This document shows, piece by piece, positions 47,063 to 58,741 of a stretch of 64,000 bases of DNA (position 1 is its first letter; each line of letters opens with the position of its first letter). The notes under the pieces were generated by a model that saw only the letters and a program-made list of their open reading frames with translations, was not told the origin of the DNA and ran no database searches. This stretch comes from Rutstroemia sp. NJR-2017a BVV2 (Eukaryota; Ascomycota; Leotiomycetes; Helotiales; Rutstroemiaceae), in NCBI GenBank assembly GCA_002946415.1, contig NJPS01000046.1, positions 1,984,001 to 2,048,000 on the forward strand, in the 5' to 3' direction. A program made the translations under genes and the position numbers.

Positions 47063-48116
47063 GGTTGGGGATGAAATTGATAGAGAGAGATGTTATAGAT
47101 GAGTTGGAAGATAATATCAATAACCTGATCTCTCAGACCAGTTATAAATACGACATCAGATTCTCAGTCCATATTCAAATGAACCATACTTTTGCAATAG
47201 CTGGCAGAATTTTCAGTTTTTACGTTTAACCGTAGCGTTCATATCTTGGATAGTTGAACCAACGACAATTACCAGTTCATCCGACACAGTATAGCAGGAA
47301 AAACCTAATCCACGAGAAGCAACTTTTTCAGATCTTGTTCTCGCTGATATACTGATAGCTGTGAACATATAACTTGCAGCTAGAGAGAAATAGAATCAAC
47401 AGTTTCTCTGAGGTTATATAGACTGTCCTAGTATATGTTCTAGTATCTCGTACAGAGTAATTCAATCTCTCCTGTAAGCTAACCGCCGACAAGAGATTTG
47501 GAGAAGACCTCCGATTCCTGTAGCTAAGCAAAAGACCCTCCAAATGTGACACCAGATTATCGGATAGTGCTTCCGTAGGACTGATACCCAAATAATAGTA
47601 CCAGCAATGCTTCACTACATACCTGCGCGAAGAGTTTCAGTTCACGTGACTGGCAAGTAAAGATCACATGATTTTAGTGATCTTCAATCCATCACCGGCA
47701 TGTTCTCGCTTGAGTACGATATCTCCTTCAATCAGAGGATAACTGATTGTTCTCTTTCCCTTGATGTTTGGCATATTCCCGTCAAGTTATTGCTGACAAA
47801 GCTCGTGGGATTTCGCCGAGATTAACGTCCTGCCATTACTTTAGTGAGCTTGGCAATTGCTTGGAGTTCTCGGTCCAAGAGAATAGATCCGCCATAAAGA
47901 GGGTACGAACCCTTGGATAGGCTCGTATCATCGTTGTCGTCGGCAACGAATCGAACATCAGGTGGCCCGGCCCCGCAAAACACTGCTTGGTGTTGTTCAT
48001 GGTAGACTTGGCGCTCAAAAATTGCTTCGTATTGGTGATATGCCTTTCATCCCAAGGGTGCATCGTCCAGCTTTTAAGAGTTAGAATGAAAATTCAAATG
48101 TCTTGGTTGATGTGGG
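47063..48116. other. Intergenic region
   Basis: About 1 kb between two minus-strand genes. No ATG frame shows a protein family. A TTCACGTGAC motif lies near 47640 (an E-box-like CACGTG). The rest appears AT-balanced and unique. Confidence 0.4.
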
Positions 48117-49942
48117 CTATACTAATGCTTGACCACTGCCATCCTGCTCAGGCCCGTCTGCGGACAATCTATGCTGATATTGTGCTCTGCCTCGTAACAT
48201 CCAATCCGTTGAAATAACGCCAATAACGATGCAATAAATCACGCTGATATAGTTCATACCTGCCAGATATGAGGAAGAGCTGTAATACGGGGACAATTGT
48301 ATAACTTACTGGATGTTGTGACAGGTATGTGTACAGGGAATGAGAACCTGTACCAAGCTTCAGTAACATGCGTGCGTGGTACGAAAGTGTGCGGAGAACT
48401 TACATTACAAGAGCGAACATCGTCCAACATATGGTAATCAGGTTGGCGAAAAATCCAAATTTTCCGAGCCAGAAAGGCCCATGAGGGAGCTTGTCTCGTC
48501 CTTTCTTCAACATACAAAGGAGAGGTATCGTATAAGAGAGGTAAGGAAGAACGATGCAACCAATCACCATGCTTCCATAAATGTTAGCATATGTGAACAT
48601 GGCAACGATGGAATTGAGATTACTTACCTATTGAAAGCCGTAGTAGATACCAAGTAAAGACAACCCAGAACAGAGACGACTGTAGGAAGGTATTAGAAGA
48701 ATCGTCTACACGGCCATCAAAACACGAAACTTACTTGTTGTGCTCAGAATATGTGCCCGAAGCGGAACATCCAACCTCATATTAACTTTTGCGAACAATT
48801 TATGTAGAGGAATGCCTCCATCCCGAGCAAACGTCCAGCAAAGTCTGGACTGCCATGTATGACAAGCAATCAAGCAACCAATTCCCGTAGTCATGATGAG
48901 TGACTCAAGAACGATTGCCCCAACTTGATGGCCGAGGGCTTGGTGAAAGAGCTCAAGGATAGGAACTCCAGTCGAAGTGCCTACCACCGTTGCGAAGTCA
49001 TTTAGACTAAAGAACATGGCAATCACAAAGAGCCATGCCGTGCCAAAACCAATCGAAATAGTCGATAGAATGGCGATGGGTATCACGACCTCGGGTCGGT
49101 GAACTTCTTCTGCTAGGTGCACAGCGCTATCGAGGCATGAAAAGGCCCAATTTGTGTTTACAAGGCCAACAATGAATGCAATGGTATTGTTTGACCACCC
49201 TGTGTTGTTGATGAAGGTCGCAAATACGAACTTGGCAGACTCATGCGTTGGGGCACTTGAAGGGACGGTAATCAAGATAATAGCAAATGATACTAAAGAT
49301 ATATAGAGTGTAGCGGTTCCAATGGTCGGCAGAACTTTTCCATAGCAATTGAACATGAAAGCAAACACATTGACGCATTGATATCCAACGAAAACGTGCC
49401 ATTCAGATATTTCACTTTCACATATTAGCCTCAGGTCCAGTGATTGACTCTCGGAAGACTCACAAAGTGGGATGACTTAATTGCCAGCAGCCTACGCCTG
49501 CTGTTGCGACCGCCAGTGAAACACTCGCTGACGCGAAAATGGAGCCAGCCCATGCAAAGTAGCCGGTTACATACGAGAGGAATCTTGCATATCTCTTCGG
49601 CGCCAACTGCATCGTCCAGAAATGTTGTCCCGCAGCATTGGGCATCGCACTCGCCAATTCGGACAGCGAGCATCCAATGCAGACGGATATGAGTGCGATT
49701 AAAGGGATCCCGTACACAAACAACGCGGGACCACCGGAGTCGATGCCGGTTATCAAAGCACTAGAGATCCCGAACCACGAGTTTGTGATGGAGAAGCCCT
49801 CCCCTAATATCGACCACACGGTGAATTTACGTCGCATATCGTGGGTGCCTTCCACCTCATCAAACTTCGACCTCTCACTGCCGATGTTCGGACCGTGGGT
49901 TCTCGCATCGGCGATAGAATCATCATCTTTGGGGATATTCAT
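48117..49942 (-). CDS. APC-superfamily permease (amino acid/choline/GABA type)
   Basis: Six exons on the minus strand: 49464-49942, 48735-49414, 48628-48679, 48404-48571, 48310-48347 and 48117-48259, giving 519 residues with every junction in frame. The N-terminal loop holds FTVWSILGEGFSITNSWFGI followed by GPALFVYGIPLIALISVCIG and LSELASAMPNAAGQHFWTMQ, the pattern of fungal choline/GABA/amino-acid permeases of the APC superfamily (Hnm1/Uga4 group). Around twelve membrane segments can be traced. CHTWQSRLCWTFARDGGIPL is the usual loop before the eighth-ninth segments. Exons of 52 and 38 bp are unusually small and easily missed by gene finders. The start is the first ATG, since the upstream frame to 50110 begins at TTG. 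The substrate is not determinable from sequence. Confidence 0.9.
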
Positions 49943-51197
49943 ATTGCTTTGGATATGAAAATGCGTGACTTTCTTCACAGAGTTTGCCAGATGGTGAATG
50001 TCGGCTGATGGATGTTTTGCAAGTGTCTCAGAGGAACAGTCAGCACTCAATGCTGGCAATATCCTCACTTGGCACCAAGATGCCAAATCGTCCGTCGCAG
50101 CCGTGGACAAGAGGAAAATTGGATGTTGTCCCTTGGCAGCCGAGTCAAGAAAATTTGTTTATTTTTGGTGGACGATGTTCCCGTTCACTGCCTTGGCATG
50201 AAACTCCCAGAGATTTGCCGTTTCACAGCCCCTGTTGGCCCTGCGTATGGACCTTGCCTCCTTTTGCACCTCAGACGATGAAATGCTGCTTCATGGAGTA
50301 GAAGAAAGGGAAAAAATGAAGATGAAGATGATGATGTCTGTGTTCTATCGTTATCGCTGGACATCCCGATCTGGTAATTTCGTCCAGCACTTACCCACTC
50401 TTTGTTGAAAGGGGAAGGGGGAAGGTTTGAGACATGATGGTGATAGATAAGGGAGTCCTCAATTCATAGAACTTATCGCTATTATCGTTCAAAGCAGCGA
50501 AACCAAAATTCCATCGGCGTATGTAATGTAAATGTTTCGCCGAAACCTTCTTGTTGTGCAGTCATCCCGAGTCCCGACCGGCCAGGACAGGAACCCAGTT
50601 TTGCTTTCGACCAATCATAGTGGCGACGGTAATGTGTCAGACTCAGACTTCCACGTGATCATAAACGACGTGTGTGTAGCTTTGCCGACGAACTATTACC
50701 ACGTCGAAGAGAAGAGAGAGATGATCGTGGTCGACATATTCAACAAGAGCGAAGTGGACTGGCTGCCTTTTGCGACAACGGAATGAACAAGCATCCCCTT
50801 TCGGAAAGAACTGCAGAAGTTTCTGCTTCAGCCGATGGATCTCTGATCTCTGTCAGTGAACGTCACTTTGCGTTGCTGGATCACCGTCGATACTTACCGG
50901 GCGATAATGAATAAACGAGGCGCGCAGTTGACGATTTTAATTGATTTATTATATATTCGAGCGTGTCAGAAAAATGGTTTAGCATCGTCAAATCCTTACG
51001 AATAAAGACAGTTTCCTTTGGGACGCGATCGGTTTTTCGTTGGTAAAGGGGTTTTATTGTTTTTATCCTGAGTTATTCTGTTTTCCAACTGGTTTGTAAT
51101 GAGATGCATGCATCTGCTTCCTATCATTCCCCAGACATAGTCCATGTTCCAACCAATCCTCCCTGAACTCCCTCCCAGAATCATCATCTCCAACTCC
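49943..51197. other. Intergenic region
   Basis: About 1.25 kb. It serves as promoter of the minus-strand permease and the 3' region of the minus-strand gene that follows. GA-rich repeats GAAGATGAAGATGATGATG lie near 50310. No other gene is seen. Confidence 0.4.
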
Positions 51198-52244
51198 TTA
51201 CAAGTCCACTGCGTTACCACCCAGAATGAACAGTATACAATTAATCAAACCCATAGCTTGTACAATTGCCAAGTCCCTGGGCCTCATTATTACTCCCAAC
51301 TTCCTTGCGTCAGCCTTTGCGCGTTCCTGCAATCTTCGTTCATGCTCCCGATTAAAATCAAGCACCCAAGCGTCCCCCTCCTTCATGCGTCGTCGAGCTT
51401 CCCTTGATTCCGCCAACCAATAAGGTTTTTCAATGATCAACTTCTTGAACGACTTGTTCGAAAGCAGCCAGCTGACGATGATTCCGACTTTGAAAGCCAA
51501 CTGCGCGTGGGGCGGTCGAGTATCCATGCTCGTGAGAATAATCAAATCCTCGTAACTTATCACCAGGTTTTGGATCGACGACAACTTCCACATTTGCTGT
51601 TGGTACGCCCATAGATGAGATTGTACCATGGGGGTCTCTTCGAATGTGATATCACGGGTTTGCGGCAGTCGTATATCCCATTCCCAGCTGCCTCGTGCAT
51701 GCAAGAATTCATGAAGTCCATCTGAATCGATGTCTTGTCCGGTAGATAGCGCAAGTGCAAGGCCCGGAAATATGCGAATTGCCATGTTGTAAAACGGCTC
51801 CATATAGATGACATCGGCATCGGGACTGAAACGAAATATTGAGAGGACTGGAGTGGGATCGTGGTAGATACCTGGGTATGGAACGGGGAGAACGCGGAGA
51901 GTGCCGGAGAACTTCTTAACAGCAAGCTCACGTGAAAGAGAATTGACTTCGAGTAAGGCTCTGCTGCCTGTCCTGGCCATGGAAGATCGATCTCCGTGGA
52001 CATAATATGCATCGTTGAGGAGACTGGCGGAGAGAGTAATGTCGTCGGGCTCGTGAGATTCTAGAATGTACTCGAAGATCATGATTTGGAGGTCGGTTGG
52101 GATTCCGTAGAATGGCTTGGAGGCAGACACTGGGCTGGGTCGTCGTTCAATGGGCCATGATGCAATCCATGCTTGCGTCGCAGGATCTGCAGTCCTTCGC
52201 TTTCTCATGTTCTTCTGCGCTTTTGTCGGCCTGCGCTTAGGCAT
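51198..52244 (-). CDS. F-box-like/2EXR-type protein
   Basis: Single-exon frame of 348 residues from an ATG. The N-terminus is basic (MPKRRPTKAQKNMRKRR) and may act in nuclear import. The F-box-like motif FYGIPTDLQIMIFEYILESH lies at about residues 45-64. The following block RALLEVNSLSRELAVKKFSG is the second signature of fungal 2EXR/DUF-type families, in which a Cys/Asn-x-Leu-Arg-x-Glu-type motif precedes a strand. SPDADVIYMEP (about 135-148) is also a typical '2EXR' strand motif. The C-terminus ends with a hydrophobic segment GLINCILFILGGNAV that could be membrane-associated. Function is unknown. Confidence 0.82.
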   Translation of the reverse strand: MPKRRPTKAQKNMRKRRTADPATQAWIASWPIERRPSPVSASKPFYGIPTDLQIMIFEYILESHEPDDITLSASLLNDAYYVHGDRSSMARTGSRALLEVNSLSRELAVKKFSGTLRVLPVPYPGIYHDPTPVLSIFRFSPDADVIYMEPFYNMAIRIFPGLALALSTGQDIDSDGLHEFLHARGSWEWDIRLPQTRDITFEETPMVQSHLWAYQQQMWKLSSIQNLVISYEDLIILTSMDTRPPHAQLAFKVGIIVSWLLSNKSFKKLIIEKPYWLAESREARRRMKEGDAWVLDFNREHERRLQERAKADARKLGVIMRPRDLAIVQAMGLINCILFILGGNAVDL

Positions 52245-53320
52245 GATGGTGGTAATGCTATTGGTATTTGTAAAGAATGGGTTAAGCTTAGAGTCGAATA
52301 TGTGTGAATAGGAGGGGTGTATGTCAGGTGGGATATTCTGGGTAGATTAGATAGGGGAGGATTAATATATACATCTTTCGCGGAAGAACTCATAAACTGT
52401 ACCAGTCAAGATGAGAACTCCTCCTCAGTTTGTATATGAATCTCGCTAGGTGAGGGGCTAGCTTTGTAGTTCGGATTCGTTGTAGCTAGTTCATACACTA
52501 ATGAGGTGACCCTCACCGTGTATATACGCATGGTAAAGACAATACAACAAATCCAAAGACCTTCATTGATCCAATTCGCATACATCTAATAATCAGATAG
52601 CTTGTGGCAACAACACTGGAGCAAGAATATGGGGATTGCTCTCAAATAACTTCACCTTAATCTCTACTCCGCACCTACATCAAAGCTACAACAGCAATGC
52701 ATCACATTAAACTACCGTTTAACAGAAACATATAACAGTTTAACAGAAACAAACAACCGTTTAACAGAAAATAGCTCAGCACAACCAGTTACCAAGAAGC
52801 TGCTGCAACTGGAAAGCAAATCTAGGAAGCTGCTCGATCGTCCATATCTATTATTCTACAGACAAACATCCGTATATGTCAAGTGAAGAGGCGACGAAGG
52901 AATAAAAGCGGTTATCCACGGAGTAGTACCGAATCACGTACACACAATCCAAACTTAGCACAAATCATCAATGGCAAGAGATTGTAATGAGAGACGCATC
53001 TTTAATTAACGATCAAATAAACCCAACCTAGAACTTTGAAGTAATGTACTTCCACCAACGCAGCTGCTGACGCCCATTGCAGATAATGCTGTAACCCTCA
53101 ACGCAAAGGACGAGAAAGCCACCAGTTCCGTGTATGAAATTCGTGTAAGAACTCTAAGAGCATATATCCAGTGCCACGAGCGCATCTTCCATATGTAGCT
53201 CTTTCGGAAAATAGTATCAAATGGTAATGGTCTAAGTCCTTCACCTTCATCACCCGGTTGCCTCTCACAATCGATTCTTTCCCAACAGTGACCTTGGTCC
53301 AGTTATTTGAGTTGACCTCG
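52245..53320. other. Intergenic region with a 21-bp repeat
   Basis: About 1 kb. It contains the three-copy 21-bp repeat described separately and a frame at 53098-53400 (minus) that overlaps the end of the next gene and may be its displaced C-terminus. Confidence 0.45.
52714..52772. repeat. 21-bp tandem repeat, three copies
   Basis: Copies at 52714-52730, 52735-52751 and 52756-52772 share the core GTTTAACAGAAACA with single changes and recur every 21 bp. Confidence 0.85.
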
Positions 53321-54154
53321 CTAGTTGGAATGCTCAGTATCCTGACGCAGTGATGTAAGTGGATGCCTAATACTTGCACGGAGGATTTCCGATTCCTCAA
53401 CCCTCATTTGATGCAGGACATCAACGATGGCATCTGTAATGGTATCCTTGCCATCTTCGCCAACCCCGTCAATCTTAACTGTTGTCGAAACACCATGGAG
53501 CCAAAATTCGGGCTTGACTGGACTCCAACGTTTTGTATTACGTTGAACATCAAGAAAATGAATGAATGAGGCTTTTTTAAAACGACAGCTATGCATTGAT
53601 CTTGCCGAAGACTTAAAAGCTGTAATTGAGGTTAGATTCGGGCAAGCCTCGATGATCCGACGCCAGATTGATGAACTAATATATACTTCCAAGAAACACC
53701 ATAAATGAAAATTGAGACGATTCACATGGACCATGAACGAGGGAATAGTGTAATTTTTGAAGTGGCGAACGAAAATGCCAAAGCCAGCGTCTTCTGTTTC
53801 ATCAAATTTCAAACAAACAGTGGTGCGTGAATGAATTCGGATAGGATGACCAGTGATGGAAGGAAGAGCAATTGGAAGGTGAGAAATAGCAAAATCTCGA
53901 GCAGCTCTACAAATGATAGAGATCGGTAGGTATTTCGTGACACTAACCATACGGATAGCGCGAGGATCTTCCTCGGACGCTACAACACGGAATTGTCGAC
54001 ATGCGTCTTGTTGAGGTAAGTGCTGCTTCCAGATCAATGCCTGGATTTCGGTTGGAAGCATTGAGAATAGATGGAAAGTAGTGTAATGATCATCTTTGGG
54101 AGTAGTAGATAGATCGACTCCGTCCGAGGGTAAGGGTGCTGTTTCTTCGGCCAT
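53321..54154 (-). CDS. 2EXR-family protein
   Basis: Frame of 277 residues from the ATG at 54154 (MAEETAPLPSDG); the open frame extends seven codons further but begins at GTG. The 2EXR signature is TTFHLFSMLPTEIQALIWKQ (about residues 24-43). The residues RQFRVVASEEDPRAIRMVSV and RAARDFAISH follow in the usual order. The family is expanded in Leotiomycetes and has no known function. The end looks abnormal: another minus-strand frame at 53098-53400 overlaps it by 80 bp in a different phase and reads MKVKDLDHYHLILFSERATY, a good continuation in character. A frameshift or missed intron near 53390 could have separated them, but no donor of the right phase was found. Confidence 0.78.
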   Translation of the reverse strand: MAEETAPLPSDGVDLSTTPKDDHYTTFHLFSMLPTEIQALIWKQHLPQQDACRQFRVVASEEDPRAIRMVSVTKYLPISIICRAARDFAISHLPIALPSITGHPIRIHSRTTVCLKFDETEDAGFGIFVRHFKNYTIPSFMVHVNRLNFHLWCFLEVYISSSIWRRIIEACPNLTSITAFKSSARSMHSCRFKKASFIHFLDVQRNTKRWSPVKPEFWLHGVSTTVKIDGVGEDGKDTITDAIVDVLHQMRVEESEILRASIRHPLTSLRQDTEHSN

Positions 54155-55561
54155 GGGGATTTGCTTGTCAGACACGATTATGGTTGAGGGATGATCTACA
54201 AAAGGCCATTATATTAGCTTCTCAAATTGTGATAGGATCAAATAAAGTTGAAACATCTCCCTGGGGCTTACCTTTGGTTTCCATTTTGGGTTGAGAAACA
54301 GAGCTGTTCAGGTTGCGATTCTGGAAATACTCTTCTATGTTTTGGAAGCTGTTTTGGAAAGATTGAAAGAAAGGTGAAGTCTGCACGAGAATTTTGGAAT
54401 AAAATTTAGAGAAATAACTGAAAACGGATTAGTGAATTATTACTAAATTCAGAAGTCTGAATATGTACTATGAGATACTAACCAATGCTCGAAGATGAAT
54501 CTCTCTGGTGGCCATTGAACTCTTGCGTCGAGTAGTGCTGCACCCAGGGAAGTCAGTAGATGCTCGGTGTATTGAATCTTATTTGATGATAGAGGCGAGT
54601 AGAGAGTAGAGAGAAACAAAGATTGATGTACCACAAGTCTGCGTTGCAAGTTGAAGAAGAATCGAGGATTGAGTATCGACCGCGGAAATCGTACATTCAC
54701 TCAAGCGAGAGATTGCCGTTCGTCGAAAACAAGAGACGGCAGATCCCGTGATAAATTCCACATAGTTCTATATTAAAGAAGTTTAAGAACTTCCATAGAA
54801 TATGCTGTCTTGTGAGAATCTAGACCTTATAAAATAAGGGTATTCGGAAGCACGTCCGATTCCGACGTCGATTAGCCTCGATTTAGACCCCTTCTTTGCT
54901 ATAATGTTGGAGATATAAACCCTCGTTTTCTCTGTATCTTAGTTCGGTAGAGAGATCAATACAAATGCATTCTCAGCTCAAAATCTCACATGTCTCTACA
55001 AAGGATAACCTAGAGAAGACAAACCTTCTATGGTCGGCAACGATGTCCATACCCAGGTTCCAATTTACTGACGTCAAACTAGCTCGGGGTTATCGCTAAG
55101 TTTGCCAATCGTGTGAGAGCTGAATTTTGTGTTCTTCAGGAATGTTGCGACCAAAAATATCCGAGTAGATGTCCTAATGCTGGCCTGCTGGGTAGACGTT
55201 CGATCTATCCCGCGGTTTGTGGCTTCTGGATAACGTGTCGCCCAACAGAACCCGAATACAACATGGAATCCCGCTCGAGTGCTCTAATTTCATCAATAAA
55301 ACACGAAGGAGCTGTGGAACTCGAGGAAGACAATGTAATATCAAATGGCATCCAATGTTGTCCAGTCAGGATCTCCATCTGAGTGTCTTGGTGCCACAAG
55401 CCCAACTGACCTGCGCCTATGATTTGTGAATGCCTTCATTGTCCTACAACTCGGTATCCTTAACCCTCATTGATGCACCTACACTGGGAGATATATCCAC
55501 TTGTTGAGTGACTGAAATTGTAGGTAGTGGATGAAATTCTTGTCTCCATATTGATCACTGG
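54155..55561. other. Intergenic region
   Basis: About 1.4 kb without a credible gene. Possible splice signals at 54240-54290 (CTTACC on the plus strand) suggest 5' UTR exons of the minus-strand 2EXR gene. Confidence 0.35.
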
Positions 55562-56119
55562 CTAACTGCTTACATGAATGCAAGTTCGGAATTTTGGGGG
55601 AATGATGGCGGGGTTCTTGTAACGTACTTTGAAAGCGAGGAAACCGAGTAGAGTTTGCAGATTATTGCACAATATAGTATTTCCAGTGGCAATAAGAGCT
55701 CGGACAGTGTAATATATGACGAGGAGGGGAGCATGCAACGGAGCACTACCGTAACCGAGATTCAATCGCTGATACAACTCTGATGGCGAACTACTGAGCA
55801 GACACTTCTGAATCAATAAATTTCTTATATGCCCCTTCTGTGAAACCGACAGCTTCTCAAACTTGGCATTCACGACAACTCGATATCACCTCAACCCTTT
55901 CTTGAGGACCCGAGCCTTGTAGCTTGTACGAAACCTCCATATTTCTTCGTCGAGTCCTTCCCCGCCCGGAACCCTCAGCATAGACAGATCGACCTCGTTA
56001 GAGCTCCATTCGGAGTGAATGCCAGATATAAAAGATGACCATGCACAATCGATCAAAACCGAGGAGGATACCCGAAGAGAAGTAGTTCGGGGACGATGAC
56101 GCTCGCGAAACCCTACCAC
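55562..56119 (-). pseudogene. Possible unassigned gene or gene remnant
   Basis: Two adjacent minus-strand frames, 55886-56119 (GFRERHRPRTTSLRVSSSVL) and 55562-55873 (KFEKLSVSQKGHIRNLLIQK), follow each other with a small gap and no clear intron. Both look protein-like but match no family known to me. The 5' end has no certain start. Either a degraded gene or a spliced gene with weak signals. Confidence 0.25.
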
Positions 56120-58255
56120 AATTGTGCCTCGAGAATGTAAAAAGCTACAGTTTTGCGTCCCTAGAAAGATATTGCTGATATCGATTGGAGCCCCCTACAG
56201 ATATTCATTGCACCAGTCCGGCTTGCGCGAACCACTCACCTGACACTGTCACGACTGCCTCTTCTCCTATTAGCCTTTCCCTCGTACCTTCATTCAGTTC
56301 CATTTACACAGCACCCAGATCTAATCACCCTCCCATCACCATATCCTGTTTTTTCATCTCCACATTGTGTCTACATATACCTGTCCCTAGCCCCTCTCCA
56401 CGTTCCCATTCCCCATCGATTATCCACCGTAGCAACAAGCCCAAATGATGAATTCCAAATTCAAGATCCTACCCTAAGCTCCAAGCCTTCGCGCAGTCCC
56501 AGTATCTGCAACCGTGTGGGCACTTAGGATTGCTTATACGCCAAACTGTTCGGTAGATCGTAGTTCAGCAGTCGTAGAAAAGTGCCTAAAAGTCCTAGAG
56601 CGTATGCATGTTAGAGTGTAGTTAGACTTGGAAAATCGGAGTTGGAGTTGTTTGGTGGAGGGGAGTGAGATGGGATTGTATGTGCCGGTCGTATCAGGCT
56701 GTGCTCTTTCATGACGAATGTGAAAAACATCTGTTCTGGCGAAATGATTGTGAACTTGGGCGGACCATTTCGGGATAGATGATAGACATCAGAGATGAGG
56801 GAAAGGAAGCAAGTTAGAAGTACGTGGGAATAAAGTATCATTGATTGAGCTTTCATGAATCGATGAAGTGTTGGGTACGTACTTTCATCATTGGGGTTGA
56901 ACGTACGTCCTGGGTGTATCGCTCTTTCCTCCATTTCAGCACAGCCGCGGGGACTTTGGTAGCGAGAACTCCAAAGAAGAGAAGAAAAAAAGAAAACAGG
57001 AAACAATTATGCAGTGGAAGACAGGAAGACAACAGAAACTGGCGATGTTACGATCACATATATTCATTCACAGTCACAGTCAAGTCACAAAATGAAAGCA
57101 CGGAACAAAACACTGGAGAGAAAACGTTTCCTGGATGTCATTATCTCTACCAACAAGAACCTATTTACCCAACCACCTTATCGAGAGAAGGAATTATGAT
57201 CCCTTATCGAAAAAGTACTGCTTAAATGTCAGTTTACTGTTCACTGTGATAGTGTCATATTTCGTGGGAAGGACTTACGTTTTCCCCTCCAAGACCCCAC
57301 AGGCACAAAAAGCCCAAACGTATCCTCCGCACGACCTCCACCAACCCTCACCTGTCCTCTGATATGATGTTGCATCCAGAATTAACACGACCTATTGACT
57401 TGTTAGATTGACTGAAAAGAAAGATAGAATGTGAAAATACTGGAATCATACCTCTTCAAGAAAACCCATCCGCCGACACAAGAAATTTTGTGCCAAATGA
57501 ATCCCACGCTCTTCAAGTATCCCGTGTCTAGAAGTGGGAGTTTGGAAACTTGTCACCTTGTGAATGAATGACAATCACCTATGAATTGTTAGTTTAATGG
57601 GAAGTGAAAAAAAGAAACGAGAAATGAGAAATACTTACGAGTGTCAAACAAACACACCGCTGACCCTGCAGGTCCGAAAATTTCCCCCGCTCTTCAAGTA
57701 TCCAGCTGTGTGGATACCTGACACCTTTTGTTGTGAAGAAGTCGAATCAAGGCGAGGTATCTTGTCGTGCTCGTCGTGTGAGCAAATTCGGCCGGTTTTT
57801 TTTAGACATGCATGTGTGTATTTGAAGTTGTCACCACAACATGGCATCTGTTTGCCCTGCCATTTTTCAGGTGACAGTTTCAATCACAGGTGCTTGCTAA
57901 AAAGCTAACACAAGGATCCAGACACTTCATCTGATCAGGATGACTTCCAAACGACCACCATGACACTTTCACGGATTTACGAACATTGATAATTCGACCG
58001 ATGGAAAGTGATTTGACGGTATGATGTTCATCAACAAAGCTTTGAAATGCGAGTGTTGGAATTTGATCCGCTGCAAGTCAGTCTTCGGTGGAAGAAAGGC
58101 AAGCTGGAACTGTTGCATGAGGTGCGTTTGGGAATCGAGAAAGGCTCCAATCTGGCATAATTGGCTAGCTGTGGTCGTATTGGAGTTCTCGTGAGCTTGT
58201 CGTCTTTTTTGGGCGATCATGTGTTTTTCCAATTTCGGCGGTGTTGTTATGCTAA
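56120..58255. other. Gene-poor region
   Basis: About 2.1 kb without a credible gene. It contains the direct repeat CGCTCTTCAAGTATCC at 57509 and 57689. Plus-strand frames near 56845-57225 and a minus-strand one at 56611-57006 lack family resemblance. Confidence 0.4.
57509..57706. repeat. 16-bp direct repeat 180 bp apart
   Basis: CGCTCTTCAAGTATCC occurs at about 57509-57524 and 57689-57704. On the minus strand both translate as GYLKS in the same local frame. No other copy was seen. Confidence 0.7.
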
Positions 58256-58741
58256 TTATCGCGATGAGGGAATTGAGCAGTAACGGTCGATGAAAACATT
58301 CCGCTTCGAGCTATCGTAGCGAGCGACTCGTTCATCTTTGATTGAGATTCTCTTCTGCGTCAAGCTATCGTAGCGAGCAACTGGGAAATCTCTGAGAGGT
58401 GGAATTGTTTGGTTTTCAACGCGCGAGGCGATGAAGGGTTGCTTCCATTGGAATGATCTTCGAATCGATTCGATGTTTGTCGTCGACATTGCTGAGGATG
58501 ACTGTTTGGATTCCGAGCGAATTGTGGGATAAGCTGTGGAATCTTCTCGCCGGACGTGGTGAGGTATATTCGTTCCAGTGACTGGCCGGACGTGGCAAGT
58601 ATGGAGGAATGGTTGTTGAGTTTTTTTGGTGGTGGTTGTAATTTCCAGCTGGTTCGTTGCAGGGACTGGCCGGACGTGGCAAGTATGGAGGACTTGTTCC
58701 AGTGACTGATCAGACGTGATAAGTATGGAGGAACCGAGCAT
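58256..58741 (-). CDS. Possible repeat-containing unknown protein
   Basis: ATG-started frame of 161 codons. It contains two copies of LHTCHVRPV (and a related third stretch) and two copies of VARYDS. The repeats reflect a 36-bp repeat in the DNA, so the frame may be a by-product of the repeat rather than a gene. No domain, signal or membrane segment is evident. Confidence 0.25.
   Translation of the reverse strand: MLGSSILITSDQSLEQVLHTCHVRPVPATNQLEITTTTKKTQQPFLHTCHVRPVTGTNIPHHVRREDSTAYPTIRSESKQSSSAMSTTNIESIRRSFQWKQPFIASRVENQTIPPLRDFPVARYDSLTQKRISIKDERVARYDSSKRNVFIDRYCSIPSSR
58573..58732. repeat. 36-bp repeat, three copies
   Basis: Copies near 58573-58608, 58656-58691 and 58697-58732 share ACTGGCCGGACGTGGCAAGT and then ATGGAGGA; the third has several changes. 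A partial copy (GCCGGACGTGG) lies at about 58548. The spacing is uneven (83 and 41 bp). Confidence 0.85.

Noticed and set aside
48117..50110. Permease start at 50110
   Set aside because: That codon is TTG; the first ATG in frame is at 49942 and leaves the full permease core.
57230..57371. Small two-exon minus-strand gene starting at 57371
   Set aside because: A GTAAGT donor is present but every acceptor choice ends within a few codons; the product would be about 37 residues with no support.
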